A stretch of 64,000 nt of DNA from Chelativorans sp. J32 (GTDB taxonomy: Bacteria; Pseudomonadota; Alphaproteobacteria; Rhizobiales; Rhizobiaceae): NCBI RefSeq assembly GCF_000518985.1, contig NZ_JAEQ01000023.1:172-64171 (forward strand), read 5' to 3'. Of this stretch, positions 29,123 through 38,738 are shown piece after piece; position 1 is the first letter of the stretch, and every line of letters begins with the position of its first letter. The notes under the pieces are model-generated. The model did no database searches, was not told the DNA's origin, and was given only the letters and a program-made list of their open reading frames with translations. The position numbers and the translations under genes are program-made.

Positions 29123-29638
29123 TCAGGAAAGCACGCGGATGCGTGTTCTGGATGAGAGGGCCGGAAGAAGTCGCGTCATCGTGCGCGGTGTGACGGCAAT
29201 GCACCCTTCCGTTGGCTTCATGCCAGGACGCGCCAGATGCAGAAAAATGGCACTTCCTGCACCGCGCTTGCGCGGAGTGATGTTCCAGTCCAGCACCACG
29301 CAGACATCATAAAGCCCGTCGTCCCGCTTCATCTTCTCGTGGCTTGCGTCGCACGGCAATTTTACCGGACGGTTGTAGTTCGCATTTCGCGCCGCATCGC
29401 ACCATCCCAGATCGGGCCGGATCGGCCGAGTGGGCAGGCGGACGGGTCCGATGCCGCCCGGCCGGCGGTCGCGACGGAAATAAATGCTGAGGGGCCGCAT
29501 GGCCGATCGCGGCGTTGCTCCATCGCCTTCGCGCTTCACACTGCTGACCCCGGACCGCCCGAGGGCACAGGGGAAGACGAGTCCGCCGATCGAAAGAAGA
29601 CCCTGCATCGGATTTCCCGGCCGCGGGCGAACTGTCAA
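29123..29638 (-). CDS. L,D-transpeptidase family (YkuD-like) protein
   Basis: The frame encodes a YkuD-fold L,D-transpeptidase, enzymes that make 3-3 crosslinks or attach proteins to peptidoglycan. The catalytic signature is FLHLARPGMKPTEGCIAV, where His and the GC cysteine are expected nucleophile-region residues. The conserved family N-terminus begins near LTVRPRPGN, so I use TTG at 29638; an in-frame ATG at 29755 would add 39 residues that look unlike a signal peptide. No signal sequence is visible, which is common in this short rhizobial subfamily. It is divergent from cenR. Confidence 0.8.
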   Translation of the reverse strand: MTVRPRPGNPMQGLLSIGGLVFPCALGRSGVSSVKREGDGATPRSAMRPLSIYFRRDRRPGGIGPVRLPTRPIRPDLGWCDAARNANYNRPVKLPCDASHEKMKRDDGLYDVCVVLDWNITPRKRGAGSAIFLHLARPGMKPTEGCIAVTPRTMTRLLPALSSRTRIRVLS

Positions 29639-29821
29639 AATAGATGCTTTGGAAAGCTTGCCTGACCTGTGCGTGCCTTGACGCCGTTTCTGGCCTATAA
29701 TTGATTTGCTGAACAAAGAATCATGACAGGCTTTCATAGTAGGCTTATTGCGCATAAACGGAACGTTCTGCCAAGCGGGGGCTGGTCAACGCCATCTGGC
29801 GAATAGAGTGACGGATCGAAC

Positions 29822-30505
29822 ATGACGCCACGCACCATCCTGATAGTCGATGACGACGACGACCTGCGTTCCACGCTGGTTGAGCAGCTTGCCCTTTACG
29901 AGGAATTCGATCTTCTGTCGGAGCCCACCGCCAGCAAGGGAATCCAGGCGACCCGCAATTCCATGGTGGATCTGACCATCATGGATGTAGGCCTGCCGGA
30001 TATGGACGGGCGCGAGGCCGTGAAACTGTTGCGCAAGGGCGGTTACCGCGCTCCCATCATCATGCTGACGGCCCAGGACACCGATTCGGATACAATCCTA
30101 GGGCTCGAAGCCGGCGCCAACGACTATGTCACCAAGCCCTTTCGCTTTGCGGTTCTGCTCGCGCGCATCCGCGCGCAGATGCGCCAGCACGAGCAAAGCG
30201 AAGACGCCAATTTCACCGTCGGACCCTACACCTTCAAACCGAGCCAGAAGCTTCTGATCGACCAGCGCGGCAGCAAGATCCGCCTAACGGAGAAGGAGGC
30301 TGCGATCATCAAATATCTCTACCGGGCCGAGCAGAAGGTGGTGACACGGGACGTTCTTCTGGAAGAGGTTTGGGGCTACAATTCGGGAGTGACGACCCAC
30401 ACCCTGGAAACGCACGTCTACCGCTTGCGGCAAAAGATTGAGCGCGATCCTTCCAAAGCTGAGATACTTGTGACAGAAAGCGGTGGATACAAGCTCGTTC
30501 CCTGA
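29822..30505 (+). CDS. cenR: response regulator CenR (OmpR family)
   Basis: Two-component response regulator of 227 residues. The receiver domain (1-120) has the acidic pocket at Asp10-Asp11, the phosphoacceptor Asp55 in MDVGLPDMDG, Thr84 and Lys105 in DYVTKPF. The OmpR winged helix spans about 130-227 with LETHVYRLRQKIE. Sequence closely resembles CenR, an essential envelope regulator in Caulobacter, Brucella and rhizobia. The cognate kinase CenK is not in the window. A cyclic-nucleotide-binding protein gene follows 54 bp downstream. Confidence 0.9.
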   Translation: MTPRTILIVDDDDDLRSTLVEQLALYEEFDLLSEPTASKGIQATRNSMVDLTIMDVGLPDMDGREAVKLLRKGGYRAPIIMLTAQDTDSDTILGLEAGANDYVTKPFRFAVLLARIRAQMRQHEQSEDANFTVGPYTFKPSQKLLIDQRGSKIRLTEKEAAIIKYLYRAEQKVVTRDVLLEEVWGYNSGVTTHTLETHVYRLRQKIERDPSKAEILVTESGGYKLVP

Positions 30506-30559
30506 GACGGCGGGTGGAGAAAATCAGAACAAGGGAACGGGCGCGGGGACGGATCCGCC

Positions 30560-31015
30560 ATGGCGCTGGACGATGACATCCGCGTGTTGTCCGGCGTGAG
30601 ACTTTTCGAGGTCTTCACGCAGGAGCAATTACGCCTACTGGCCTTCGGAGCCGAGACGATATCGCTCGGCGCCGGGCGGAAGCTATATTCGGAAGGCGCG
30701 CCGGCCGACTGTGCTTTCATCATCTCGTCAGGAGAAGTCGCCCTCTATCATCAGGAGGGGGACCGCCGTGATCTGATTTCCACCCACGGACCGGGTACGA
30801 TCCTCGGAGAGTTTGCACTCATTGCGGAAACGGAGCGGCTCACCAGCGCGGTGGCGCAGACCGATATCAGGGTTATTCGCCTAAGCCGCTCCACCTTTCG
30901 CCGCATCCTGGAGGAGTTTCCGGAAGTGGCCGGATCGCTCCACAGCCGCATTGCGGCTGATCTGGAAGCGATGCTGAAGCGCATCGAGGCCGTTGCATCG
31001 AAGCTGGCGAAATAG
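30560..31015 (+). CDS. cyclic nucleotide-binding domain protein without DNA-binding domain
   Basis: Stand-alone cNMP-binding fold of 151 residues. The beta-barrel is visible from LSGVRLFEVFTQEQLRLLAF through GRKLYSEGAPADCAFIISSG, with the phosphate-binding-cassette region at GPGTILGEFALIAETERLTSAV. The Arg normally contacting the cyclic phosphate is represented by ERLTS, so binding is plausible but unproven. There is no helix-turn-helix; the C-terminal helix (IAADLEAMLKRIEAVASKLA) is amphipathic. It is codirectional with cenR and may be co-transcribed. It might modulate a partner protein in response to cAMP or cGMP. Confidence 0.85.
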   Translation: MALDDDIRVLSGVRLFEVFTQEQLRLLAFGAETISLGAGRKLYSEGAPADCAFIISSGEVALYHQEGDRRDLISTHGPGTILGEFALIAETERLTSAVAQTDIRVIRLSRSTFRRILEEFPEVAGSLHSRIAADLEAMLKRIEAVASKLAK

Positions 31016-31017
31016 AA

Positions 31018-31041
31018 AAGACCGGCCGAAGCCGGTCCTTT
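31018..31041. terminator. bidirectional intrinsic terminator
   Basis: Perfect 7-bp stem GACCGGC/GCCGGTC with a CGAA tetraloop (31020-31037), flanked by AAAA on the left and CTTTCC on the right, between the convergent cNMP-binding gene and rpmF. Confidence 0.85.
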
Positions 31042-31068
31042 CCACTAGCGTTGCCTGAGATGCGAAGA

Positions 31069-31251
31069 TTACGCTTCCTTGGGCTCCAGCACCTGCCGGC
31101 CGCGATACATCCCGGTTTTCAGGTCGATGTGGTGCGGGCGGCGGAGCTCGCCGGAATTCTTGTCTTCCACATAGGTGGGCGCCTTCAGCGCATCAGCCGA
31201 ACGGCGCATGCCGCGCTTGGACGGCGAAGTTTTTCTTTTAGGAACAGCCAT
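31069..31251 (-). CDS. rpmF: 50S ribosomal protein L32
   Basis: Sixty-residue ribosomal protein starting [20 protein letters not shown], the canonical L32 N-terminus. It lacks the paired CxxC motifs of zinc-ribbon L32 forms, as is usual in alphaproteobacteria. It is monocistronic in appearance, downstream of mtgA and the small unknown gene on the same strand, and ends at a shared terminator. Confidence 0.98.
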   Translation of the reverse strand: MAVPKRKTSPSKRGMRRSADALKAPTYVEDKNSGELRRPHHIDLKTGMYRGRQVLEPKEA

Positions 31252-31406
31252 TGTACTCTCCGGTCTTGGTCAAAGGCCAATGCGGCTCCGCAGAAGAGCC
31301 TCGCCAACCGGCCTCAAATCTCGCGATTGGGGCCCGCCTATACACGGGAATATACGTCTTGGCCAGTGGGGCGCGGCGATTTTTCGCGCCCGTCGGAACG
31401 AAGCGA

Positions 31407-31808
31407 TCATTCGTCCTCGGCGCTGATTCCATAGAAATCGACCAGCCCGCGATCGAGAAGCTTGGCATGAAGCATGAGGAGGATCAGTTCTGCATCCTGC
31501 CCGGCACCCGTTTCCAGCGCTGCCTCCAGACGTGCGACGGCACTATCGAGCCTGGCTTGGCCATTGTGGGCGGCAAAATTCTCCCGGCCAAGCATGCACA
31601 GGGCGATCAGCTCGCCAACAGGAGGATAGGCAATCGCGGGAGGTTCGGAGGCATGCTCGGCCATCAAAGTCACGGCCGCAAGCTTTACGCCCTCCGGTAC
31701 GCTTCCGGGGTGAACGCCTGCTCTCCGCAGCGCATCGTCCAATCTTCGCATATCTTCGGACCGGCCGAAGATGCCGAAAAATCCGATGGAGGCGCCGCGT
31801 TTTACCAT
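31407..31808 (-). CDS. conserved hypothetical protein next to mtgA
   Basis: A 133-residue protein read from the ATG at 31808, which lies 4 bp after the mtgA stop; an earlier ATG at 31832 overlaps mtgA and is also possible. Notable segments are GASIGFFGIFGRSEDMRRLDDALRRAGVH near the N-terminus and an acidic C-terminus ending GISAEDE. It seems alpha-helical and cytosolic, with no signal peptide, membrane helix or cysteine cluster. I do not recognise the family. Tight spacing implies co-transcription with mtgA. Confidence 0.7.
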   Translation of the reverse strand: MVKRGASIGFFGIFGRSEDMRRLDDALRRAGVHPGSVPEGVKLAAVTLMAEHASEPPAIAYPPVGELIALCMLGRENFAAHNGQARLDSAVARLEAALETGAGQDAELILLMLHAKLLDRGLVDFYGISAEDE

Positions 31809-31812
31809 CGTC

Positions 31813-32583
31813 TCAACCCAGGCAATTGACATAACCGCCTGCACGCCGGGCGCGGCTCTCGATGAGGCCGGCGAGCCTGCGCAGGCCGGCCGAGGGCTTG
31901 GCAGGATTGCGCGCATGCGGATTGGGCAGCGTCACGGCGAGCAGTGCCGCCTGCTGGCGCGAGAGCTCCCGCGCCGAGCGCCCGAAATAATGCTGTGCCG
32001 CCGCCTCGACGCCGTAAACTCCCGGCCCCCATTCGGCGATGTTCAGGTAGATCTCCATGATCCGCCGTTTCGACATCACCGCATCGAGATAGAGCGCAAG
32101 TGGAGCCTCGACAGCTTTGCGCAGGAAAGATCTGCTCGGCCAGAGGTAGAGATTTTTCACCGTCTGCATGGGAATGGTGGAAGCTCCGCGCGTTCTTTCT
32201 CCCGAAAGAGCTTCGTTGAGAGCCGCCTCGAGCTCACCCAGATCGATGCCGCCGTGGCTGCAGAACTGCCCGTCTTCGGACATCATCACGGCATGAACCA
32301 CGTTGTCGCCCATATCCTCCAGCGGCGTCCACTGACGTTCGTAGCCGCGCAACGTGGCCAGATCCGCGATCATGAGGGTCGAGACGGGGTGCACCCCGGG
32401 GATGCAGTAGAGGAGCGTAAGGGCAAGCGGGAGAACGGCTATGATGGCCGCCACGCAGACGAGCCGGCGCATCACGCGCCGCGCCATTCCCCGTCGGCGG
32501 CGCCGGCTGGCTCCGCTGGCGCGCCTTTCCGCTTCCACTGACGGTGCCTCCACGCCGCACTCCTGTATTTCCTCTCTGGGCAT
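31813..32583 (-). CDS. mtgA: monofunctional peptidoglycan transglycosylase MtgA
   Basis: Glycosyltransferase 51 enzyme that polymerises lipid II glycan strands. From the ATG at 32583 it has 256 residues; a second ATG at 32487 would give 224, also within family range. One N-terminal membrane anchor follows RRVMRRL. The GT51 motifs are present: [15 protein letters not shown] with catalytic Glu, [36 protein letters not shown] and [11 protein letters not shown]. It is divergent from ispA. Confidence 0.93.
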   Translation of the reverse strand: MPREEIQECGVEAPSVEAERRASGASRRRRRGMARRVMRRLVCVAAIIAVLPLALTLLYCIPGVHPVSTLMIADLATLRGYERQWTPLEDMGDNVVHAVMMSEDGQFCSHGGIDLGELEAALNEALSGERTRGASTIPMQTVKNLYLWPSRSFLRKAVEAPLALYLDAVMSKRRIMEIYLNIAEWGPGVYGVEAAAQHYFGRSARELSRQQAALLAVTLPNPHARNPAKPSAGLRRLAGLIESRARRAGGYVNCLG

Positions 32584-32661
32584 ACCGGCAGCCCACCCGG
32601 CTGGCAACCATAAACCGGCAGAGTCTTGACCCGGACGCGGAATGCGGTCATCGCTCCCGGT

Positions 32662-33579
32662 ATGGACGAAACGACCCTGCCCCCCTTTGAAAGCCTGTTG
32701 GCCTTGAGCGCGCAAACCGTGGAAGACCTGCTGCGCCGTCTTCTCGATGAGCGCTTGCGCGATGGCGAGATCCTGAGGCCAAGCCACCTGCTGGCGGCGA
32801 TGCGCCATGGGGTTCTGAACGGGGGCAAGAGGCTGCGGCCCTTCCTCGTCTTGGAAAGTGCGGCGCTTTTCGATGCACAGGGCATGGCGGCACTGCGGGT
32901 GGCAGCGGCGCTCGAATGCGTGCACTGCTACTCGCTGATCCATGACGATCTCCCCGCCATGGACAATGATGATCTTCGCCGCGGCCAGCCCACCGTGCAC
33001 CGCGCATTCGACGAGGCCACCGCGATCCTTGCCGGCGATGGTCTGCTCACTTACGCGTTCGACATCATCGCTGACGAGGACACCGAGCTTGCACCCGCAA
33101 TAAGGGCTGAGCTTGTGCTCAAACTGGCGAGGGCTGCCGGGATCGGGGGCATGGCCGGAGGTCAGGCGCTGGATCTGCTGGCGGAAAGAAAACGCCCGGA
33201 CGAAGCCGGCATCGTACAGCTCCAGGCGATGAAGACCGGAGCGTTGATCCGCTTCGCCTGCGAGGCAGGGGCGATCATCGGCAATGCTGGTGCTGCAGAC
33301 CGGGAGAGGCTGTCTTCCTTCGGGGTCGCCATCGGACTGGCCTTCCAACTCGCCGATGATTTGCTCGACCTTACCGCAAGCGCCGATACCTTGGGGAAAG
33401 CCACTGGGAAGGATGCAGCGGCCGGCAAGGCGACCCTCGCCGCCCTCCATGGAGCGGACTGGACGCGCAAGCAGCTCGCCGGCCTAGTCGCTCAAGCCGA
33501 GGACCTGCTGGAGCCCTATGGCGAGAAGGGTGCCGTCTTGCGCCAGGCCGCCCGCTTCGTTGCCGAGCGTGATCACTGA
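32662..33579 (+). CDS. ispA: polyprenyl (farnesyl/geranylgeranyl) diphosphate synthase
   Basis: Trans-prenyltransferase of 305 residues that condenses IPP with allylic diphosphates. The first aspartate-rich motif is [17 protein letters not shown], with the two-residue insertion typical of bacterial FPP synthases; the second is [10 protein letters not shown]. The chain-length region before the first motif reads [14 protein letters not shown]. Farnesyl diphosphate synthase is the most likely activity. The ATG at 32662 is favoured; a TTG at 32626 extends the frame by 12 residues. Confidence 0.93.
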   Translation: MDETTLPPFESLLALSAQTVEDLLRRLLDERLRDGEILRPSHLLAAMRHGVLNGGKRLRPFLVLESAALFDAQGMAALRVAAALECVHCYSLIHDDLPAMDNDDLRRGQPTVHRAFDEATAILAGDGLLTYAFDIIADEDTELAPAIRAELVLKLARAAGIGGMAGGQALDLLAERKRPDEAGIVQLQAMKTGALIRFACEAGAIIGNAGAADRERLSSFGVAIGLAFQLADDLLDLTASADTLGKATGKDAAAGKATLAALHGADWTRKQLAGLVAQAEDLLEPYGEKGAVLRQAARFVAERDH

Positions 33580-33697
33580 CGTCCCTCCAGCCTGAATCTC
33601 GGAACAAAAAAAGGACGCCTTTTCCTATTCCTACTTGGCTGCCGGCAGCCAGTGGGCGCCGGGCCTTTTTATTTGTTTTTTAGCCCAGGAGGCAAAT

Positions 33698-34063
33698 ATG
33701 CAATTTCACAAGCCGTTGCTGATGATCCTTCTTGTTTGCGCCAGCGCGAGCGCCGCCTTCGCAGAAGTTCCGCCGAAGCACTCGGCCAATTTCAAAGGAA
33801 ACTACGCGGAGATGATGAAGCGGACGACCTCGCCCCAACTCGCCGAATGCGTCGCCACCGGGCACGACCTCGTTGCCAGAAGCAAGCTCTTTGATCGATT
33901 GGGCATGACTGATGTTGAAATCGGCGAAGCCACGATCAGCCCGACGCGCATCGATGTCCCGGCCAGTGTGCGCAGACAAAAGTCGGGCGACTGGCGCGAC
34001 ATCGTGCTCAGCTGCAACTTCCGAGGCGGGAAGTTGGTCAACATCGACATCATGAATCCCTAA
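33698..34063 (+). CDS. small secreted hypothetical protein
   Basis: A 121-residue protein with a strong ribosome site (AGGAGG) and a signal peptide ending ASAAFA-EVPP. The mature domain contains two cysteines (ECVATGHDL and LSCNFRGGKL) that could form a disulfide in the periplasm, plus IRVSP-like beta segments. I do not recognise the family. It stands between ispA and the usg gene, with its own probable terminator palindrome downstream. Confidence 0.8.
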   Translation: MQFHKPLLMILLVCASASAAFAEVPPKHSANFKGNYAEMMKRTTSPQLAECVATGHDLVARSKLFDRLGMTDVEIGEATISPTRIDVPASVRRQKSGDWRDIVLSCNFRGGKLVNIDIMNP

Positions 34064-34113
34064 AGCAGCCGCTCAGACCTTCTTCTGGCTTAGTGCCGGG
34101 ATTCGGAAAGGCG

Positions 34114-34139
34114 CACGTGGGCAGGGCCCTGCCCACGTG
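34114..34139. terminator. 26-nt perfect palindrome between convergent genes
   Basis: Thirteen bases CACGTGGGCAGGG are followed directly by their exact reverse complement. It lies 50 bp after the secreted-protein gene and 5 bp before the end of usg. As RNA it would form a very stable hairpin; on the minus strand CGCCTTTCC follows, giving a weak uridine tract. A bidirectional terminator is the simplest reading. Confidence 0.6.
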
Positions 34140-34144
34140 GTGAA

Positions 34145-34417
34145 CTACTGCAGGACCAGTTCCCCGGTCACGTTACGCCATTCCGTCGGAGAGATAAGTT
34201 GCCGGTGCGTGTATGTAACCGAATGCAGCGGCCCGTCCAGCCTTTCGCGCCAGAAGGCGATGAACTCATGCAGCGCCGGGAATTTGGGCGCAATGTCGTA
34301 GTGCTGCCAGACGAAAGTCTGGAGAAGATGCGGGTGATCAGGAAGATGATACAGAAACTGCGCGGTGGTCAGGCCGTAGCCTTCCAGCATCAATTGGGTT
34401 TCGCGTGTGTTCCGCAT
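34145..34417 (-). CDS. usg: Usg family protein
   Basis: Ninety-residue conserved alphaproteobacterial protein. The signature runs LMLEGYGLTTAQFLYHLPDH, LQTFVWQHYDIAPKFP and DGPLHSVTYTHRQLISPTEW. The family was named from an ORF near tryptophan genes; its function is unknown. It is divergent from acs with a 266-bp gap (34418-34683) that presumably carries both promoters but no motif I can name. Confidence 0.9.
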   Translation of the reverse strand: MRNTRETQLMLEGYGLTTAQFLYHLPDHPHLLQTFVWQHYDIAPKFPALHEFIAFWRERLDGPLHSVTYTHRQLISPTEWRNVTGELVLQ

Positions 34418-34683
34418 TGTTTTCCTTTCAATGCTATTGCCGTTCCAATGTGTACCGGGAGCGGTTGACCGTCCAGCTGAAAAATGCTTGATGCAGATAA
34501 ATGTTCCTGAAAATTCAATATGTTAGCATCATAGAGAGGTGAGTGCTGCCAAGCCGCCGCCTCGCCACATAAACCTTTCCATCGTCTAATATTGCCGTAT
34601 CACGCAGAATGGTAATAATGCCGCCGAAGCGAAGCGCGCCTGTTGGGGCGGCGTTGCGGTTAGAAGCTGATCCGGAGGAAACG

Positions 34684-36648
<1,965 letters not shown>

Positions 36649-36692
36649 CCGGCCTGCGTGTCCTCGGGCGCGCGCAGATCTACGCCCCGCGG

Positions 36693-36719
36693 TCCCGAAG
36701 ACCATTGCGATCTTCGGGA
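36693..36719. terminator. hairpin between convergent acs and DUF1232 genes
   Basis: Nine-bp perfect stem TCCCGAAGA/TCTTCGGGA (36693-36701 with 36711-36719), 9-nt loop, located between the two stop codons. No strong uridine tract on either side. Confidence 0.6.
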
Positions 36720-36724
36720 GTAGG

Positions 36725-37111
36725 CTAGCCGAGGCTGTCGTATAGCCACCAACTGGCAGCTACGAGTGCAATGAGCCAAAGGAGCGCGATGACGGCCGCT
36801 CCTGCAAGGCTGCGCGGCCTGCCCTCCCGCCGCGCTGCTTCTCTTCTGTACTCGGCCATCAAATCCTTTGGGACGAGGCGGATGGCGAGTGCAATGCCGA
36901 GCGGCACGATGACAAGATCATCCAGATAGCCCAGCACCGGCACGAAATCCGGAATCAGGTCGATAGGGCTCAGCGCGTAGGCCGCCACGGCGGCTGCGGC
37001 AATCTTTGCGTGCCATGGCGTCCGGGGATCGCGCGCAGCGATCCATAGAGCTACGATATCCCGCTTGAGCTCCTTCGCCCAGACCTTCAAGCGCGCCAGA
37101 ATATTTTCCAT
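36725..37111 (-). CDS. DUF1232 (YkvA-like) membrane protein
   Basis: A 128-residue protein beginning MENILARLKVWAKELKRD. The DUF1232 core reads TPWHAKIAAAAVAAYALSPI, then DLIPDFVPVLGYLDDLVI with the conserved acidic pairs, and a C-terminal membrane helix (AAVIALLWLIALVAASWWL). The function of YkvA-type proteins is unknown. It is convergent with acs and divergent from the small ORF at 37270. Confidence 0.88.
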   Translation of the reverse strand: MENILARLKVWAKELKRDIVALWIAARDPRTPWHAKIAAAAVAAYALSPIDLIPDFVPVLGYLDDLVIVPLGIALAIRLVPKDLMAEYRREAARREGRPRSLAGAAVIALLWLIALVAASWWLYDSLG

Positions 37112-37253
37112 CACACCAGCATCGCACGATGCAATGCTCGCGACAATGGAACGAGACTTGCGTGACGGCAGCCGCCTGGCCGCGGCACAAAAAGCCGCAT
37201 GCCCCTTGCACATCACGCGTCCGCATTCCACATTGGGCACAACCGAAACAAAC

Positions 37254-37269
37254 GAAAGGAGGTGATCCA
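37254..37269 (+). promoter_or_regulatory. exceptionally long Shine-Dalgarno sequence
   Basis: GAAAGGAGGTGATCCA is a 16-base perfect complement of the conserved 3' end of 16S rRNA (UGGAUCACCUCCUUUC). Its GGAGG core is 7 nt before the ATG at 37270. Ordinary genes in this window match over only 4-7 bases. Confidence 0.85.
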
Positions 37270-37338
37270 ATGTCGAGTGATTTCAATTCCAGCGTGGCCT
37301 CGGCGGATTGCCTTACCCGGGAGCAGCCTCTCGGTTGA
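37270..37338 (+). CDS. 22-residue small ORF with extended ribosome site
   Basis: ATG at 37270 and TGA at 37336-37338 enclose 22 codons; the peptide begins MSSDFNSSVASAD and contains one cysteine. It is followed about 60 nt later by a terminator-like hairpin (37402-37430), so the unit looks like a short independent transcript. The peptide has no signal or membrane segment and I recognise no family. It may be a real small protein, a leader whose translation matters, or the ORF part of a regulatory RNA that engages ribosomes. Confidence 0.5.
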   Translation: MSSDFNSSVASADCLTREQPLG

Positions 37339-37401
37339 AGCGCATGACGCGCGGTGCGGCATGAATGCTCAGCCGCTGGCCGCGTCAGGAATGGAATGCA
37401 C

Positions 37402-37430
37402 GGGGGTCGTCTCAGGACGGCCCCTTTTCC
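37402..37430 (+). terminator. intrinsic terminator of the small transcript
   Basis: GGGGGTCGTC, loop TCAG, then GACGGCCCC followed by TTTTCCTTT. One bulge or mismatch in the stem; good uridine tract on the plus strand. Confidence 0.7.
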
Positions 37431-37450
37431 TTTGGTCGATCCTTCCGGCT

Positions 37451-37495
37451 ACAGCATCGGCCAGAAAACCGGAATCGGTTTTCGGAAACGATGCG
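37451..37495. repeat. dispersed palindromic repeat, copy 2
   Basis: Contains GAAAACCG-GAAT-CGGTTTTC (37464-37483), an 8-bp stem with a 4-nt loop, flanked by GCATCGGCC on the left and AACGATGCG on the right. The reverse complement matches the decayed copy at 21131-21165. Two copies in 64 kb suggest a family scattered in intergenic DNA. Confidence 0.7.
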
Positions 37496-37560
37496 TCGAT
37501 CCAGGGACTTACGGCATCTTTTGTGCGTCCGAATGGACGCACGGCGCTATAAAGCAGCCC

Positions 37561-38265
37561 CTATGCGTGACCGTTGCCGCCGCTTTCATGCAACTCCATC
37601 CGGCGATAGAAGTCGGCAAGCTGCTTGCCCCGCTCGGGCTTGAAGGGGCGGCCGGCATCTTGCATGACGACGATCCGATCAATACGGAACGTGCGGAAAT
37701 CGTCGCGCAGCTCGCACCAGGCGACAAGCGTCCACACCTTTCCCCAGAACCAGAGGCCCAGAGGGCGGACATCGCGCTGAGTTACCCGGCCGACTTCATC
37801 CCGATAATCGAGGGAGAGCGTGCGGCGCTGCTCAATCGCCCGCTCCATCACATCGATTGCCTGCCGTTCGGCCTCGCTTATCCCCCAATTCGGAGTGTGG
37901 ATTTCAGTGCGGGAAATGCGGTCGCGCTCGCTTTGCGGTAGAACGGTGCCGATCTTGATCAGCGCTTCCTCTGCCGCCCGCGCCATCGCTGCGCCGCCAA
38001 AGGCGCGCACCATGCGGGCGCCCGCGACGAGAGCCACGATTTCATCACGGGTGAACATCAGCGGCGGCAGCTCGAATCCTTCGCGCATCAGATATCCGAC
38101 GCCCGCCTCTCCATCGATCGGCACTCCGGTCGACTGAAGGTCTGCAATGTCGCGATAGATTGTCCTTTCGGACACTTCGAGCCGTTCCGAAAGCATGCGG
38201 GCGGTCACCAGCCTGCCACCGCGCAAATGCTGGACGATCTGAAAGAGACGGTCGGCACGCCGCAT
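37561..38265 (-). CDS. YafY-like HTH/WYL-domain transcriptional regulator
   Basis: A 234-residue regulator: N-terminal winged helix-turn-helix (RLFQIVQHLRGGRLVTARML, ERTIYRDIADLQ; about 5-60) and a WYL effector domain whose core is RRTLSLDYRDEVGRVTQRDV and RPLGLWFWGKVWTLVAWCE. WYL regulators sense nucleic-acid or small ligands in various stress and defence settings, while this YafY-type group is usually a local regulator of unknown ligand. No clear target operon is adjacent. Confidence 0.9.
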   Translation of the reverse strand: MRRADRLFQIVQHLRGGRLVTARMLSERLEVSERTIYRDIADLQSTGVPIDGEAGVGYLMREGFELPPLMFTRDEIVALVAGARMVRAFGGAAMARAAEEALIKIGTVLPQSERDRISRTEIHTPNWGISEAERQAIDVMERAIEQRRTLSLDYRDEVGRVTQRDVRPLGLWFWGKVWTLVAWCELRDDFRTFRIDRIVVMQDAGRPFKPERGKQLADFYRRMELHESGGNGHA

Positions 38266-38450
38266 TTAGGCCGCTCCTCACACAAACAGCCCGAAATCGT
38301 TGCTGCCCCCGTCCGGACGATACACGAACTGACGTCCAGCGCCAAAATTTGGCGGGCACGTTACTACTGCAATACAAGAGCGCATGATGCTGCAGGCGTG
38401 AAGACATAGTGACATGATTGGCCCCTCATTCTCTTTCACCCCTCGCACAC

Positions 38451-38478
38451 CCCTCCTGACAACATTGCGTCAGGAGGG
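38451..38478. repeat. inverted repeat downstream of the small DUF1127-like gene
   Basis: Ten-bp perfect stem CCCTCCTGAC/GTCAGGAGGG with an 8-nt loop. Part of it (38457-38477) is a near copy, 18 of 21 bases, of 38704-38724 on the other side of the small gene. It could end the small gene's transcript, but there is no uridine tract on the minus strand. Confidence 0.6.
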
Positions 38479-38492
38479 TGGCAGGAGTCGAA

Positions 38493-38657
38493 TCAGCGGC
38501 CGCGTGCCGGCCCTCCCGGCACCCAGCCAATATCCCGCTGCAGGTTGTGCGGCAGCTCGTTCATGATCCGTTCGCCAATTTTGCGGCGCCTGCGTAACCG
38601 ATAGGCCTCCGTCCAGCGCCCTAGCGCCCGCGTGATCGGATTTCTCACAGTCACCAT
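38493..38657 (-). CDS. small basic DUF1127-like protein
   Basis: Fifty-four residues, with ribosome site GGAGGATGAGTC directly before the ATG at 38657. The sequence contains a basic patch (YRLRRRRKIGERI) and LPHNLQRDIGW, resembling the LxDIGL core of DUF1127 proteins, small RNA-binding or stress-related regulators in alphaproteobacteria. The resemblance is moderate. The gene is flanked on both sides by copies of a 21-nt inverted-repeat element. Confidence 0.7.
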   Translation of the reverse strand: MVTVRNPITRALGRWTEAYRLRRRRKIGERIMNELPHNLQRDIGWVPGGPARGR

Positions 38658-38703
38658 GACTCATCCTCCATAATGGCACCGGAGGATTATCTCACGCCCG
38701 TGG

Positions 38704-38719
38704 TGACAACGTTTTGTCA
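38704..38719. promoter_or_regulatory. 16-nt palindrome upstream of the DUF1127-like gene
   Basis: TGACAA-CGTT-TTGTCA is a perfect 6-bp inverted repeat, 47 bp upstream of the small gene's start and 20 bp beyond the end of the SDR gene. It may be an operator or the SDR gene's terminator hairpin. It belongs to the duplicated element described at 38451-38478. Confidence 0.45.
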
Positions 38720-38738
38720 GGAGGCTGAAGGCCCAGGA

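Larger units (their letters stand above)
37112..37560. other. 449-bp interval with no conventional gene
   Basis: It separates the DUF1232 gene from the WYL-regulator gene. Apart from the 22-codon ORF with its long ribosome site, its terminator (37402-37430) and the palindromic repeat (37451-37495), I find no gene. The left part (37112-37253) should contain the DUF1232 promoter and the promoter of the small transcript. Confidence 0.6.
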
